This document shows, in pieces, positions 1 through 7,657 of a stretch of 64,000 nucleotides of DNA. Position numbers and translations under genes: made by a program. Positions within the stretch are counted from its first letter, which is position 1, and each line of letters opens with the position of its first letter. The stretch comes from Acidimicrobiaceae bacterium (GTDB lineage Bacteria > Actinomycetota > Acidimicrobiia > Acidimicrobiales > Ilumatobacteraceae), in the NCBI GenBank assembly GCA_020637295.1, contig JACJWF010000003.1, positions 62,001-126,000 on the forward strand. Reading direction: 5' to 3'. Below the pieces are notes generated by a model. The model was not told the DNA's origin and ran no database searches. It saw only the letters and a program-made list of their open reading frames with translations.

Positions 1-1
1 G

Positions 2-802
2 CCGTACATCGTGGTGGCGTTGAACAAGGCTGACATGGTGGAGGACGAGGAGTTGTTGGAGCTTGTCGAGCTTGAGGTTCGTGAGCTGTTGAACGAGTAC
101 GAGTTCCCTGGTGATGATTGTCCGGTGGTTCGTGTCAGCGCGTTGAAGGCTCTGGAGGGTGACGCGGCGTGGCAGGACAAGGTGATGGAGTTGATGGCGG
201 CGTGTGATGAGGCGATTCCGGAGCCGCAGCGTGATCTGGACAAGCCGTTCTTGATGCCGATCGAGGATGTGTTCACGATCACGGGTCGTGGGACGGTGGT
301 CACTGGGAAGGTGGAGCAGGGCAAGGTTCACACGGGTGACGAGATCGAGATCGTCGGGTTGCGGGCGACGCAGAAGACGGTGTGCACGGGTGTGGAGATG
401 TTCCGCAAGTTGCTCGATGAGGGTCAGGCCGGTGACAACATCGGTGCGCTCCTTCGTGGGACGAAGAAGGAGGAGGTGGAGCGTGGGCAGGTGTTGTGCA
501 AGCCCGGCAGCATCACTCCGCATACCCATTTCGAGGGTCAGGTGTATGTGCTGACCGCGTCGGAGGGTGGCCGTCACAAGCCGTTCTTCAACAACTATCG
601 GCCGCAGTTCTTCTTCCGGACCACGGATGTCACCGGGACGATCCAGTTGCCGGAGGGGACCGAGATGGTGATGCCGGGCGACAACATCACGATCACGGTC
701 GAGTTGGGCAAGCCGATCGCCATGGACGAGGGCCTGCGGTTCGCCATCCGTGAGGGTGGCCGTACCGTCGGCGCCGGCCGCGTCACCAAGATCACCAAGT
801 GA
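2..802 (+). CDS. tuf: Elongation factor Tu, 3' part (5' end outside window)
   Basis: Elongation factor Tu is the cytoplasmic GTPase that delivers aminoacyl-tRNA to the ribosomal A site. The frame is already open at base 2; about 266 residues are visible. The NKAD guanine-specificity motif is at visible residues 8-11 and the VSAL (G5) motif near 45-48, followed by the two beta-barrel domains and the normal C-terminus ending in VTKITK. It lies 16 nt upstream of rpsJ, as in the classical str operon (fusA is expected upstream, outside the window). Codon use is odd: many TTG leucine, GGT and CGT codons and visibly lower GC than rpsJ and later ribosomal genes. Identity is certain; the 5' end cannot be placed. 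Confidence 0.97.
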   Translation, partial: PYIVVALNKADMVEDEELLELVELEVRELLNEYEFPGDDCPVVRVSALKALEGDAAWQDKVMELMAACDEAIPEPQRDLDKPFLMPIEDVFTITGRGTVVTGKVEQGKVHTGDEIEIVGLRATQKTVCTGVEMFRKLLDEGQAGDNIGALLRGTKKEEVERGQVLCKPGSITPHTHFEGQVYVLTASEGGRHKPFFNNYRPQFFFRTTDVTGTIQLPEGTEMVMPGDNITITVELGKPIAMDEGLRFAIREGGRTVGAGRVTKITK

Positions 803-818
803 GACGGGCGTACTGAAC

Positions 819-1133
819 ATGGCACAGAGCATCCGCATCCGCCTCAAGGCGTTCGATCACGAGATCATCGACCAGTCGACGCGCAAGATCGTCGAGACGG
901 TCACTCGTACCAATGCAACGGTGCGCGGCCCGATCCCGCTGCCCACCGACAAGCACCGGTTCACGGTCATCCGTGGCCCGCACATCGACAAGGATTCCCG
1001 CGAGCACTTCGAGATGCGCGTCCACAAGCGCCTGATCGACATCGTCGACCCGAACGCGAAGACCATCGACAGCCTGCAGCGCATCGAACTGCCGGCCGGC
1101 GTGGACATCGAGATCAAGATCCAGAGCAGCTGA
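819..1133 (+). CDS. rpsJ: 30S ribosomal protein S10
   Basis: S10 is a head protein of the 30S subunit and also the NusE transcription factor. The 104-residue product has the usual length and the typical start MAQSIRIRLKAFDHEIID, with the conserved RGPIPLPT segment near residue 38. The ATG at 819 is chosen because it gives the standard N-terminus; no strong Shine-Dalgarno sequence is seen. It is the first gene of the S10 operon in most bacteria, but here it is followed by a hairpin and then by convergent genes. Its usual neighbour rplC lies 28.5 kb away, so S10 is most likely transcribed with tuf. Confidence 0.98.
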   Translation: MAQSIRIRLKAFDHEIIDQSTRKIVETVTRTNATVRGPIPLPTDKHRFTVIRGPHIDKDSREHFEMRVHKRLIDIVDPNAKTIDSLQRIELPAGVDIEIKIQSS

Positions 1134-1183
1134 CGCTGCCACGGACGCGGGCCGCACGGTCCGACTCCGGGGGGAATCACCAG

Positions 1184-1223
1184 CGGCCCCGCCTGCCACG
1201 AGCGATCGTGAGCGGCGGGGCCG
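1184..1223 (+). terminator. Hairpin after rpsJ
   Basis: A 9-bp perfect inverted repeat (CGGCCCCGC at 1184-1192, GCGGGGCCG at 1215-1223) with a 22-nt loop lies 50 nt after the rpsJ stop and before the end of the convergent minus-strand operon. There is no long T tract (only TTGCG follows). It may stop transcription from both sides. Inferred from sequence only. Confidence 0.5.
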
Positions 1224-1249
1224 TTGCGCGTCCAGCGAGACGGACATGG

Positions 1250-2461
1250 TCACGACTTCAGTTCGGGTGGCGTTTGGGTCTCGAGAGGCGGCGTGCCGAG
1301 TTCACTCTGGGCGGCGGCGGTGGCGGGTCGGTTGACACGGCGGACGGCCGCAGTGAGCACGCCTGCTGCCTTGGTCGCCGACTCCACGAGGGTGGGGTAC
1401 CCGACTGACTCTCGAGGCTCGTGGTCGAGGTGACGTTGGTCGGCGAACCACGCTGTGATGTGCTCGAGACGAGCCGTATGCTCCGAGAGCTTCCGCTTGT
1501 TCAGCGGAGCGAAGCCTTCGTACCCGGTCGGACGTGCCAGTCGATCGACGACTTCGTCGAGGCAGTCAGCCAGCTCTTGATCGACTCGCTCGAGCTCTGC
1601 GAGTTGGGAGTTGATGTCGGCGGCGAGGCTGGCTACGGCGCTCGGCTCGTGGATGATGGCGTGCCCCAGCCGCAGCTCCTGCCACAGCGCGTAGTTCTGC
1701 TCAGCAACGACCAGGAGCGCAACGAATTGCTGCAGGAGTTCGTCAGCGAGGTCGTCGGCTTCACTCGCGCGGCTGGCGACGCGCGGACTCTCGTCGACGG
1801 AGGCGAGTCGCTGCATCAAGTAGGCGCGGAGGGTCTCGATGTCGCGGGCGATGAGTGGACCGAGGTGGTCCACGGTCGACCAGTCGGTTGCACTGAACTC
1901 GCCCGAACGCCGGTAGCGCTCGACCAATGGCTTTAGCGTCGCTCTGTCTCCGAGCACGGCACCCAACCGCTCCGCCTGCACCAGACGGACTAGCTGGTCG
2001 ACCTTGCCCTCGACCCGCTTGACAGCGTCGGTGATCTCCCGGATTGCTGCCTTGAGGGCCATCTGGCCTGCCGCGGCTTGCATGCTCAGCGCCCTCTCGG
2101 GGCCGAGGTCGACCCTCTTCCAGTCGAGGTTGCCGGCGAACTGACCCGCCTTGCGGACAAAGCTTCGGAAGCTGCCGTCTCCGTTGGCGATCGCGCCGTG
2201 CTCCTTCAGGAGCTTGAGGGCTCGCGCCGAGAACTCGATGTACTCCCGGTGGGTCTGCTGATACGCGACGAGGTTGGCGGCGATCTGGAGCGAGTCGACG
2301 ACCATGTGCCGGGCCCGCCCACCCGCCTCTCGCGTGGTAGCCATCATGCTGTCGATGAAGGCGGTGACATCGGTGGTGGAACCGGCTACCACGAGTCCGC
2401 GACCGTTCGAGTAGATCTCGATCTCGCCCGTCGGCGTGCCAGCCTCGCGTCGGCGCCGCAT
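1250..2461 (-). CDS. Unrecognised helical protein at the end of the BREX operon
   Basis: I do not recognise this family. From the ATG at 2461 the product has 403 residues; a TTG at 2485 would add eight residues. Neither start has a clear Shine-Dalgarno sequence. The protein looks soluble and mostly helical, with heptad-like stretches in the middle (around AIREITDAVKRVEGKVDQL) and a Pro/Thr-rich C-terminal tail. No membrane segment, signal peptide or catalytic motif is visible. It follows the DUF262 gene by about 50 nt on the same strand and converges on rpsJ, so it is the last gene of the minus-strand defence block. Its GC content is lower than that of the BREX genes, like the DUF262 gene. 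A structural or sensor role in defence is possible but unproven. Confidence 0.7.
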   Translation of the reverse strand: MRRRREAGTPTGEIEIYSNGRGLVVAGSTTDVTAFIDSMMATTREAGGRARHMVVDSLQIAANLVAYQQTHREYIEFSARALKLLKEHGAIANGDGSFRSFVRKAGQFAGNLDWKRVDLGPERALSMQAAAGQMALKAAIREITDAVKRVEGKVDQLVRLVQAERLGAVLGDRATLKPLVERYRRSGEFSATDWSTVDHLGPLIARDIETLRAYLMQRLASVDESPRVASRASEADDLADELLQQFVALLVVAEQNYALWQELRLGHAIIHEPSAVASLAADINSQLAELERVDQELADCLDEVVDRLARPTGYEGFAPLNKRKLSEHTARLEHITAWFADQRHLDHEPRESVGYPTLVESATKAAGVLTAAVRRVNRPATAAAQSELGTPPLETQTPPELKS

Positions 2462-2509
2462 CACGAAGCCACCGGTCTCGAACAACTCGGGGCGGGCTGT
2501 CGATAGTCG

Positions 2510-4198
2510 TCAGGCATCGTCATCGCTGAGCCTCCATCCGGCTCGGAGGGTCTGCAGCAACTGGAGTTGGCGTGCTTCCAACTCGGTGGGTGCCCACACG
2601 GTGTGGTTGAGCACCTGGCTCGTGAGGGCAAAGTTCGATGTTCCAGCCTTCCCGGTGAAGTACTTCTGCTTCTTCAGTTCGAACTCGTAGTTCTGCGCTT
2701 CGGCGTTCTTCGCCCGGTTTAGCAGGACGAGGTTGGCCAACCGATGAGTCCATGTTGCGCGCTCGTCGTCAGTGAACCATTCGAGCCACTGCGAACCCTG
2801 TGCAGGATGCTGGGGCAGGACGTGCTCGACAGTGATGAGCCCATGCTGGTACGTCGCGCCCGATGTGTTCGCCAGCATCTCGTCGAGGCGAAGCAGTACG
2901 TACTTGCGCGTCTTGGACTCGAGGTAGAGGTCGCCGCTCAGACGGGTGATCGTCTCGGCTCGCTCGTTCTGGCTGAGCGAGAAGGCTGGTGCATCGAGAC
3001 CCGCTCCCTCGTCGAGCTGTCCGAGAAGATCGATGTACCGCTGGGCCCGAGGCGTGGTGTAGGTGCGGCAGATGAACATCGCGGCCGCCAGCCGCTCCAG
3101 GTGGCGGAGGAAGGCGTCGAGCCAGGCCGGGTCGTCCGCGTGGTGGCGGAGTGCCCACATCGCGGGAGGGCGCCAGTCGCTGTTGTCGAGTTGCCCGAGG
3201 CGGCGCAGCCACTGGTTGACTGCCTCGGCACCGGCAGTTGCCTCGTACTGTTGGCTGTTGATTGTCTCCAGGGCCGCGGCATAGGGCAGCAGCAGATCGT
3301 CGATGAACTCTGTCTTGTTGCCGGGTGTGTACTTCGACAGCACTTGTTCCGGAAACTCCTTCAGCAGTTCCCGCTTCGCTCGTGTCTTGGCGACCAGCAT
3401 CCGAAGGTGGATGAACAGCTCCACGAAACCGGTGCGGCCGAGGTCCTCCTCGGCGTTCTCCCAACGTTCCGCGTACGCCGCCGACTGGTCGTCAGGCAGG
3501 TCGCCGATGAGCTGTGCCTTGAAGATGTCCGTCGGGGAGAGGTCAAGGCCCCGGGCGTTCATCACGCTGAAGATGCGGTGCGCGCTGTCCAGGTCCGGCG
3601 TGCTGACCACCACCAGCCAGGTTTGTGTGCTCAATCGCTGCACCAATGCCAGGCGATCTCCGTCGTCCCAGTCTGAAAGCTGCTCCCAGAAGAGGCGGGC
3701 GTTCGCCTGGATCGCCTTCTGGGCATCCGTCTTCAGGCTGTCGGGCTTCAGTTCGAGCAGGCCGCCGATCGCTCCTGGAACCTGCACGTGGGTCGCGAAG
3801 AACTGCCGGTCCTTCGGCCGCAGGGCGAGCCGCGGTTCCGGCTTGAGGCCCTGGCTGAGGCTTCCCCGTTCGCGGATGAAGTCACTGAGCTCTGTCTGTA
3901 GCTCATGCACCGCGGTCAGATCGCGGAGGACGGCGAAGAGGATGGTCAGGGTGGTGAGCCGCTGTTGCCCGTCGATGACGTCCGCCGAGGCCACGCCTGC
4001 TTGCTTCACGAGGATGAGGGACCCGAGGAAGTACGGCTCGTCGGCGGATCGCGCCATCGACTCGACGACATCGTCCAGCAACTGCCCGGCCTGGTCCTGT
4101 TCCCACGCGTACGGCCGCTGGTAGTCGGGGATCTTGAAGTGGTAGTCGCTCGAGAACACCTTGTGGAGCGGTACCTCGGAGGCTTGGAGTTGCTTCAT
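2510..4198 (-). CDS. DUF262/DUF1524 protein, GmrSD-like type IV restriction family
   Basis: The 562-residue product has the two domains of the GmrSD family, which cleaves modified (for example glucosylated) phage DNA. The N-terminal DUF262 (ParB-like nuclease) part shows IPDYQRPYAW at residues 23-32 and DVIDGQQRLTTL at 73-84, the family's conserved nucleotide-binding and catalytic region. The C-terminal DUF1524 HNH-type part shows EHVLPQ at 458-463 and HRLANLVLLNRAKN at 485-498. Both domains are in one polypeptide, as in fused GmrSD (BrxU-type) enzymes. It starts 22 nt after the end of the restored brxHI frame and runs in the same direction, so it is probably an add-on to the BREX operon. Exact substrate unknown. 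Its GC is somewhat lower than that of the BREX genes. Confidence 0.88.
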   Translation of the reverse strand: MKQLQASEVPLHKVFSSDYHFKIPDYQRPYAWEQDQAGQLLDDVVESMARSADEPYFLGSLILVKQAGVASADVIDGQQRLTTLTILFAVLRDLTAVHELQTELSDFIRERGSLSQGLKPEPRLALRPKDRQFFATHVQVPGAIGGLLELKPDSLKTDAQKAIQANARLFWEQLSDWDDGDRLALVQRLSTQTWLVVVSTPDLDSAHRIFSVMNARGLDLSPTDIFKAQLIGDLPDDQSAAYAERWENAEEDLGRTGFVELFIHLRMLVAKTRAKRELLKEFPEQVLSKYTPGNKTEFIDDLLLPYAAALETINSQQYEATAGAEAVNQWLRRLGQLDNSDWRPPAMWALRHHADDPAWLDAFLRHLERLAAAMFICRTYTTPRAQRYIDLLGQLDEGAGLDAPAFSLSQNERAETITRLSGDLYLESKTRKYVLLRLDEMLANTSGATYQHGLITVEHVLPQHPAQGSQWLEWFTDDERATWTHRLANLVLLNRAKNAEAQNYEFELKKQKYFTGKAGTSNFALTSQVLNHTVWAPTELEARQLQLLQTLRAGWRLSDDDA

Positions 4199-4220
4199 CG
4201 TTCTCCGTTCTGCGGGCTGG

Positions 4221-6337
4221 TCAGGCGTTGGGAAGCCACGCTTCGTCGAGCGGGTTCTCGGTGGCGTGGCGTACGGCGGCGTCGGCGCGTAGGCGAGTGG
4301 TCAGTTCGGCGCGCAAGAGGTTCACTGGCACCATTTCATTGAACTTGAGGCCGGCGAGAGCGTCGTCGTCGGGGGGGGCGCCCCCCCCCCCTCGACGATG
4401 GTGGTGGACCGGACCATGTCCAGGTCGGCGCGGGACAGGGTGGCCGAGGTGGCAACGTTGAGGCCGGCCGGTCGGCACGAGGCACCGGTTGCGGCTTCGA
4501 GGGCGGCTGCCAACCAGACGTTGGCCTTCCCGCCGGCGAACGTCCACCAGGTGGTGCCCCGCTCGCCGCGCACGAGCGTGGTGGCGTCGGCCCGGGCCCA
4601 CGGGTGAGCAGTGCGCACCTCGGCGAGCTTGTCGACGGCGCGGCGGCTGAGGGTCACCGCGGCCGGTTCCGCCCCAACCAGTACTCGACGGCACGCCTGG
4701 GCGATCTCCGCGCTCACGTGCCCGCCGGGGCTGGTCCAGCGGGCGATGCCGCGCTCCTCGGACGGCTTGACGGCGATCACGCGCCGTCGCCAGTCGACGT
4801 CGATCACCTCCCAGTTGCGGCCGGCGAGCAGGAGGGCGCGTACCCCGTTGGCCGGCCGGGTGAGCAGCACGTCGTCGGGCACATGCCCGATCTCGCTGCG
4901 GCCGTGGTGCACAGCGAACAGCGGAGGCGAGGTGAACGCCGCAAGGAGTTCCATGAAGTGCCGTCGCCCGTAGTCCGCCTCGGCGGCGAGGCCGATGCTC
5001 AACATGCCGGCGCCGGTGTCCACCAGGTAGCCCTCATCGATCATGTGGGCGACGATCTCGGCGGCGTGGTCGGCGGCTGCCAGGCCGAGCGCGAACGGGG
5101 TGCCGAGCCAGCCCTGCCACGTGTGCCGGCCGACCTGCCCCTCCTGCAGGGCGAGCGCCAGCACCTGCTGGCCGACGAGATGCAGCGGCATGGGTGGCGG
5201 TGTAATCGGCTCGACGAAGCCGTCGGCCCACAGCAGCAGTACCGCCGTGGCGAACAGCAGACCGGTGTCGTCGGTAGCGAGCAGGGTGAGGTTGCGGCGC
5301 GAGCCGGCGCGCCGGCCGGCGCGTCCGAGCCGCTGGAGCAGCGATGCCACCGATGGCGGCGCGTCGATCTGCACCACATGGTCGAGGTCGCCGACGTCGA
5401 TGCCGAGCTCGAGCGTGGAGGTGGCCACGATCACGCAGTCGGTCGCTTTGGCGAAGGCCTGCTCGGCCTGCCGTCGTTCGTCGACGCCGAGCGAGCCGTG
5501 GGACACGAAGGTGGTCACGTCGTGGGTGCGGAGCAGCGCAGCCAGCTTCTCGGCCCGGGCCCGGCTGTCGACGAACACGAGACGCTTGGCGCCCTGGTGC
5601 AGGCGTGAGAGCACGAGCGCGGCGTTGGCGAGCGAACCGACGTAGTCGAGCACCACCTCTGCCTGTGGCCCGGCCGGAGCGGGTGGGTTGACGACCGAGG
5701 CCGGCCGTGCACAGCCGGTGGTCAACCAGCCGAGCACGTCGGTCGGGTTGCCGACCGTGGCCGACAGGGCAATGCGCTGCAGCTCACGCCCGGCCAGCCG
5801 GGATGCCTTCGCCAGTACCGCCAGCAGGTGCCATCCGCGATCGTCGCCGGCGAAGGCGTGGGCCTCGTCGACGATCACGGTCTGCAGGTTGGCGAACCAG
5901 GCTCGGTGGTCGACCCCGGTCGAGACCAGCATCGCCTCCAACGACTCGGGCGTGGTGAGCAGGATGTCGGGTGGGTCGGCCAGCAGCTTGCGCCGTTGAG
6001 GGCCGGGCACGTCGCCGTGCCACAGCCCGACGCGCCGCCCCACCAGTTGCGCGTAGCCGTCCAGCCGCACGTGCAGGTTGTTCAGCAACGCGCGCAACGG
6101 GCACACGTAGAGCACCGTCAGGCCGCGCCAGCCCTCGCTGAGCATCCGCGACAGCACCGGGAGGATGGCGGCCTCGGTCTTGCCGCCGGCGGTGGGGGCC
6201 ATCGCCAGCACATGGTCGCCGTGGAGGATGGGCTCGATCGTCGCCGCCTGCAGCGGGCGCAAGGAGCGCCACCCGAGCGAGTTGACCACATGGTGCTGCA
6301 CCGCGGGGTGCAGCAGGTCGAAGCCGGACTCCCTCAC
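4221..6337 (-). CDS. brxHI: BREX type 2 DEAD/DEAH-box helicase BrxHI, reading frame broken near the 3' end
   Basis: This is an Lhr-like superfamily 2 helicase of the BREX system. It shows Walker A (APTAGGKTEA, residues 47-56), the DEAH box (157-160), the SAT motif (IALSATVG) and the arginine-finger motif QRLGRAGRRAG. The GTG start directly abuts the brxD stop. As assembled, the frame ends at 4322 (671 residues) with a nonsense tail after a run of glycines. In the next frame, the segment from about 4370 down to the stop at 4221 encodes a coherent C-terminus (from DDDALAGLKFNEMVP to ENPLDEAWLPNA). One extra base in the G11-CG-C8 tract at 4371-4391 would restore a 705-residue protein. The break is thus either an OFF state of a contingency tract or a sequencing error. 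Confidence 0.85.
4371..4391. repeat. Homopolymer tract inside brxHI (G8-CG-C11 on the plus strand)
   Basis: On the coding (minus) strand the tract reads G11, CG, C8: two adjoining mononucleotide runs that also form a perfect palindrome over G8-CG-C8. It lies about 50 codons before the restored stop of brxHI, and the frame is one base short here. Such tracts slip easily in replication and are also hard to sequence. Confidence 0.95.
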
Positions 6338-7657
6338 TCAGAGCTCCAGATCGATGTCGTCCACGGTGTCGGCCGCACGGACGTTGCGCTCGACCTCGGT
6401 GAGTTCGCCGTCGGACAGGGTGAGCGTGTAGTCCCGGCGCGGATCGAAGTCCGCAAACTGGTCGACCCGGTCGAGCACGTCGGCAACGAGCTTCTTGAGG
6501 AACAGCCGTGGGGCAATGCCGACGCGGCCACCCAGGTTGCCGGTGACGGCTCGGGCCAGCGTCTCGATGTACGCGTCGTCGCAGGTGGCGCGCAGCCGCT
6601 GCCCGTGCTCGCTGCCGTCGGCGTAAAGGTCCCGCACCCTGCGGCCCACCTCGCACAGCGCGGCGATGTCGAAACCCGGCAGTCGCAGCTGGATCGCGCG
6701 CGGGTTGTCGAATCGGACGTCGGTCGTGAAGTCGGTGTGCAGCCGTTGCGCCAGTGGCGGCAGACGTGAAGCGCCCTGCGGGCCGTCGAAGAACGCGGGT
6801 GTGCCGGTGATCACCAGGTACAGCCCGGGGAAGCGCCCCTGGTCGATCTCGTCGATCAGCTGCCGGAGCGCGTTGAGTGCCCGGTCGCGGGTGTCGGAGC
6901 GGACCCGTTGCAGCGTCTCAATCTCGTCGAGCACCAACACCAGGCCGGAGTAGCCGGCGCCGCGCAGGATGGTCAGCAGACCCGCGAGGAAGGCAAGCGC
7001 GCCGTCGTGGTCGAGGTCGCCGCGGATGCCCGCCTGCCGCTTCACTGCCGCCGCCACATGCGGTTGCCCGCCCAGCCAGGCCAGCAGGCCTTCCGCCGCA
7101 GCAGCGTCGCCGTCGGCCAGCGCGCGGCGGTACCCGCGCAGCACCGCGGAGAGCGCGGGTGCTTGGGCAGCGACGGAGCCGAGCCGGCGCTCGGCGAGCG
7201 CGGCGGTGGCGGAGAGCACGGCTTCGGGATCGTGAGCGTCCACTGCGACGGCAGCGAGCACGTCGTCGTTGAGCGCGTAGAACCACGAGTCAACGATGGT
7301 GCGCAGCGCGCCGCCCGACGGGGTGTCCTCGGTGGTGAGGCGCTCGCACAGACGGCGGTAGACGGTCTCGAGGTGGTGGAGTGGGGTCTCGCCTTCGCTG
7401 ATCTGCACTTCGGCGGTGGCGAAACCACGCAGGCGTGCATGCTCGGCGATCCAGCGCACCGTGAACGTCTTGCCCGACCCCCACTCGCCGCGGATCGCCT
7501 TGAAGTGAGCGCCGCCGGCAGCCACCGTGTCCAGTTCGTTGCCGACGGCGGTGGCGAAGCGCTCGGTGCCGACGGCCAGCGCGTCCAACCCCCGCTGGGG
7601 CACGGTGCCGCGGCGAAGTGCGTCGACGATTTCGCGTCGGCGAACTGCCGAGATCAC
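6338..7657 (-). CDS. brxD: BREX ATP-binding protein BrxD
   Basis: BrxD is the AAA-type ATPase of type 2 BREX loci. The 439-residue product shows Walker A (GEWGSGKT, residues 57-64) and Walker B (LVLVLDEIE, near 239-247). The GTG start overlaps the pglZ stop as GTGA, and the stop is followed directly by the brxHI start, so translation is probably coupled through the three genes. The cellular role of BrxD is not well defined; it is essential or auxiliary depending on the system. The assignment rests on the ATPase motifs together with the pglZ/brxHI context, which is diagnostic. Confidence 0.9.
   Translation of the reverse strand: MISAVRRREIVDALRRGTVPQRGLDALAVGTERFATAVGNELDTVAAGGAHFKAIRGEWGSGKTFTVRWIAEHARLRGFATAEVQISEGETPLHHLETVYRRLCERLTTEDTPSGGALRTIVDSWFYALNDDVLAAVAVDAHDPEAVLSATAALAERRLGSVAAQAPALSAVLRGYRRALADGDAAAAEGLLAWLGGQPHVAAAVKRQAGIRGDLDHDGALAFLAGLLTILRGAGYSGLVLVLDEIETLQRVRSDTRDRALNALRQLIDEIDQGRFPGLYLVITGTPAFFDGPQGASRLPPLAQRLHTDFTTDVRFDNPRAIQLRLPGFDIAALCEVGRRVRDLYADGSEHGQRLRATCDDAYIETLARAVTGNLGGRVGIAPRLFLKKLVADVLDRVDQFADFDPRRDYTLTLSDGELTEVERNVRAADTVDDIDLEL

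Noticed and set aside
4221..4694. A separate 157-residue minus-strand gene overlapping the 3' end of brxHI
   Set aside because: Only its last 50 codons look like protein, and these continue brxHI in the other frame. The rest is a shadow of the helicase gene.
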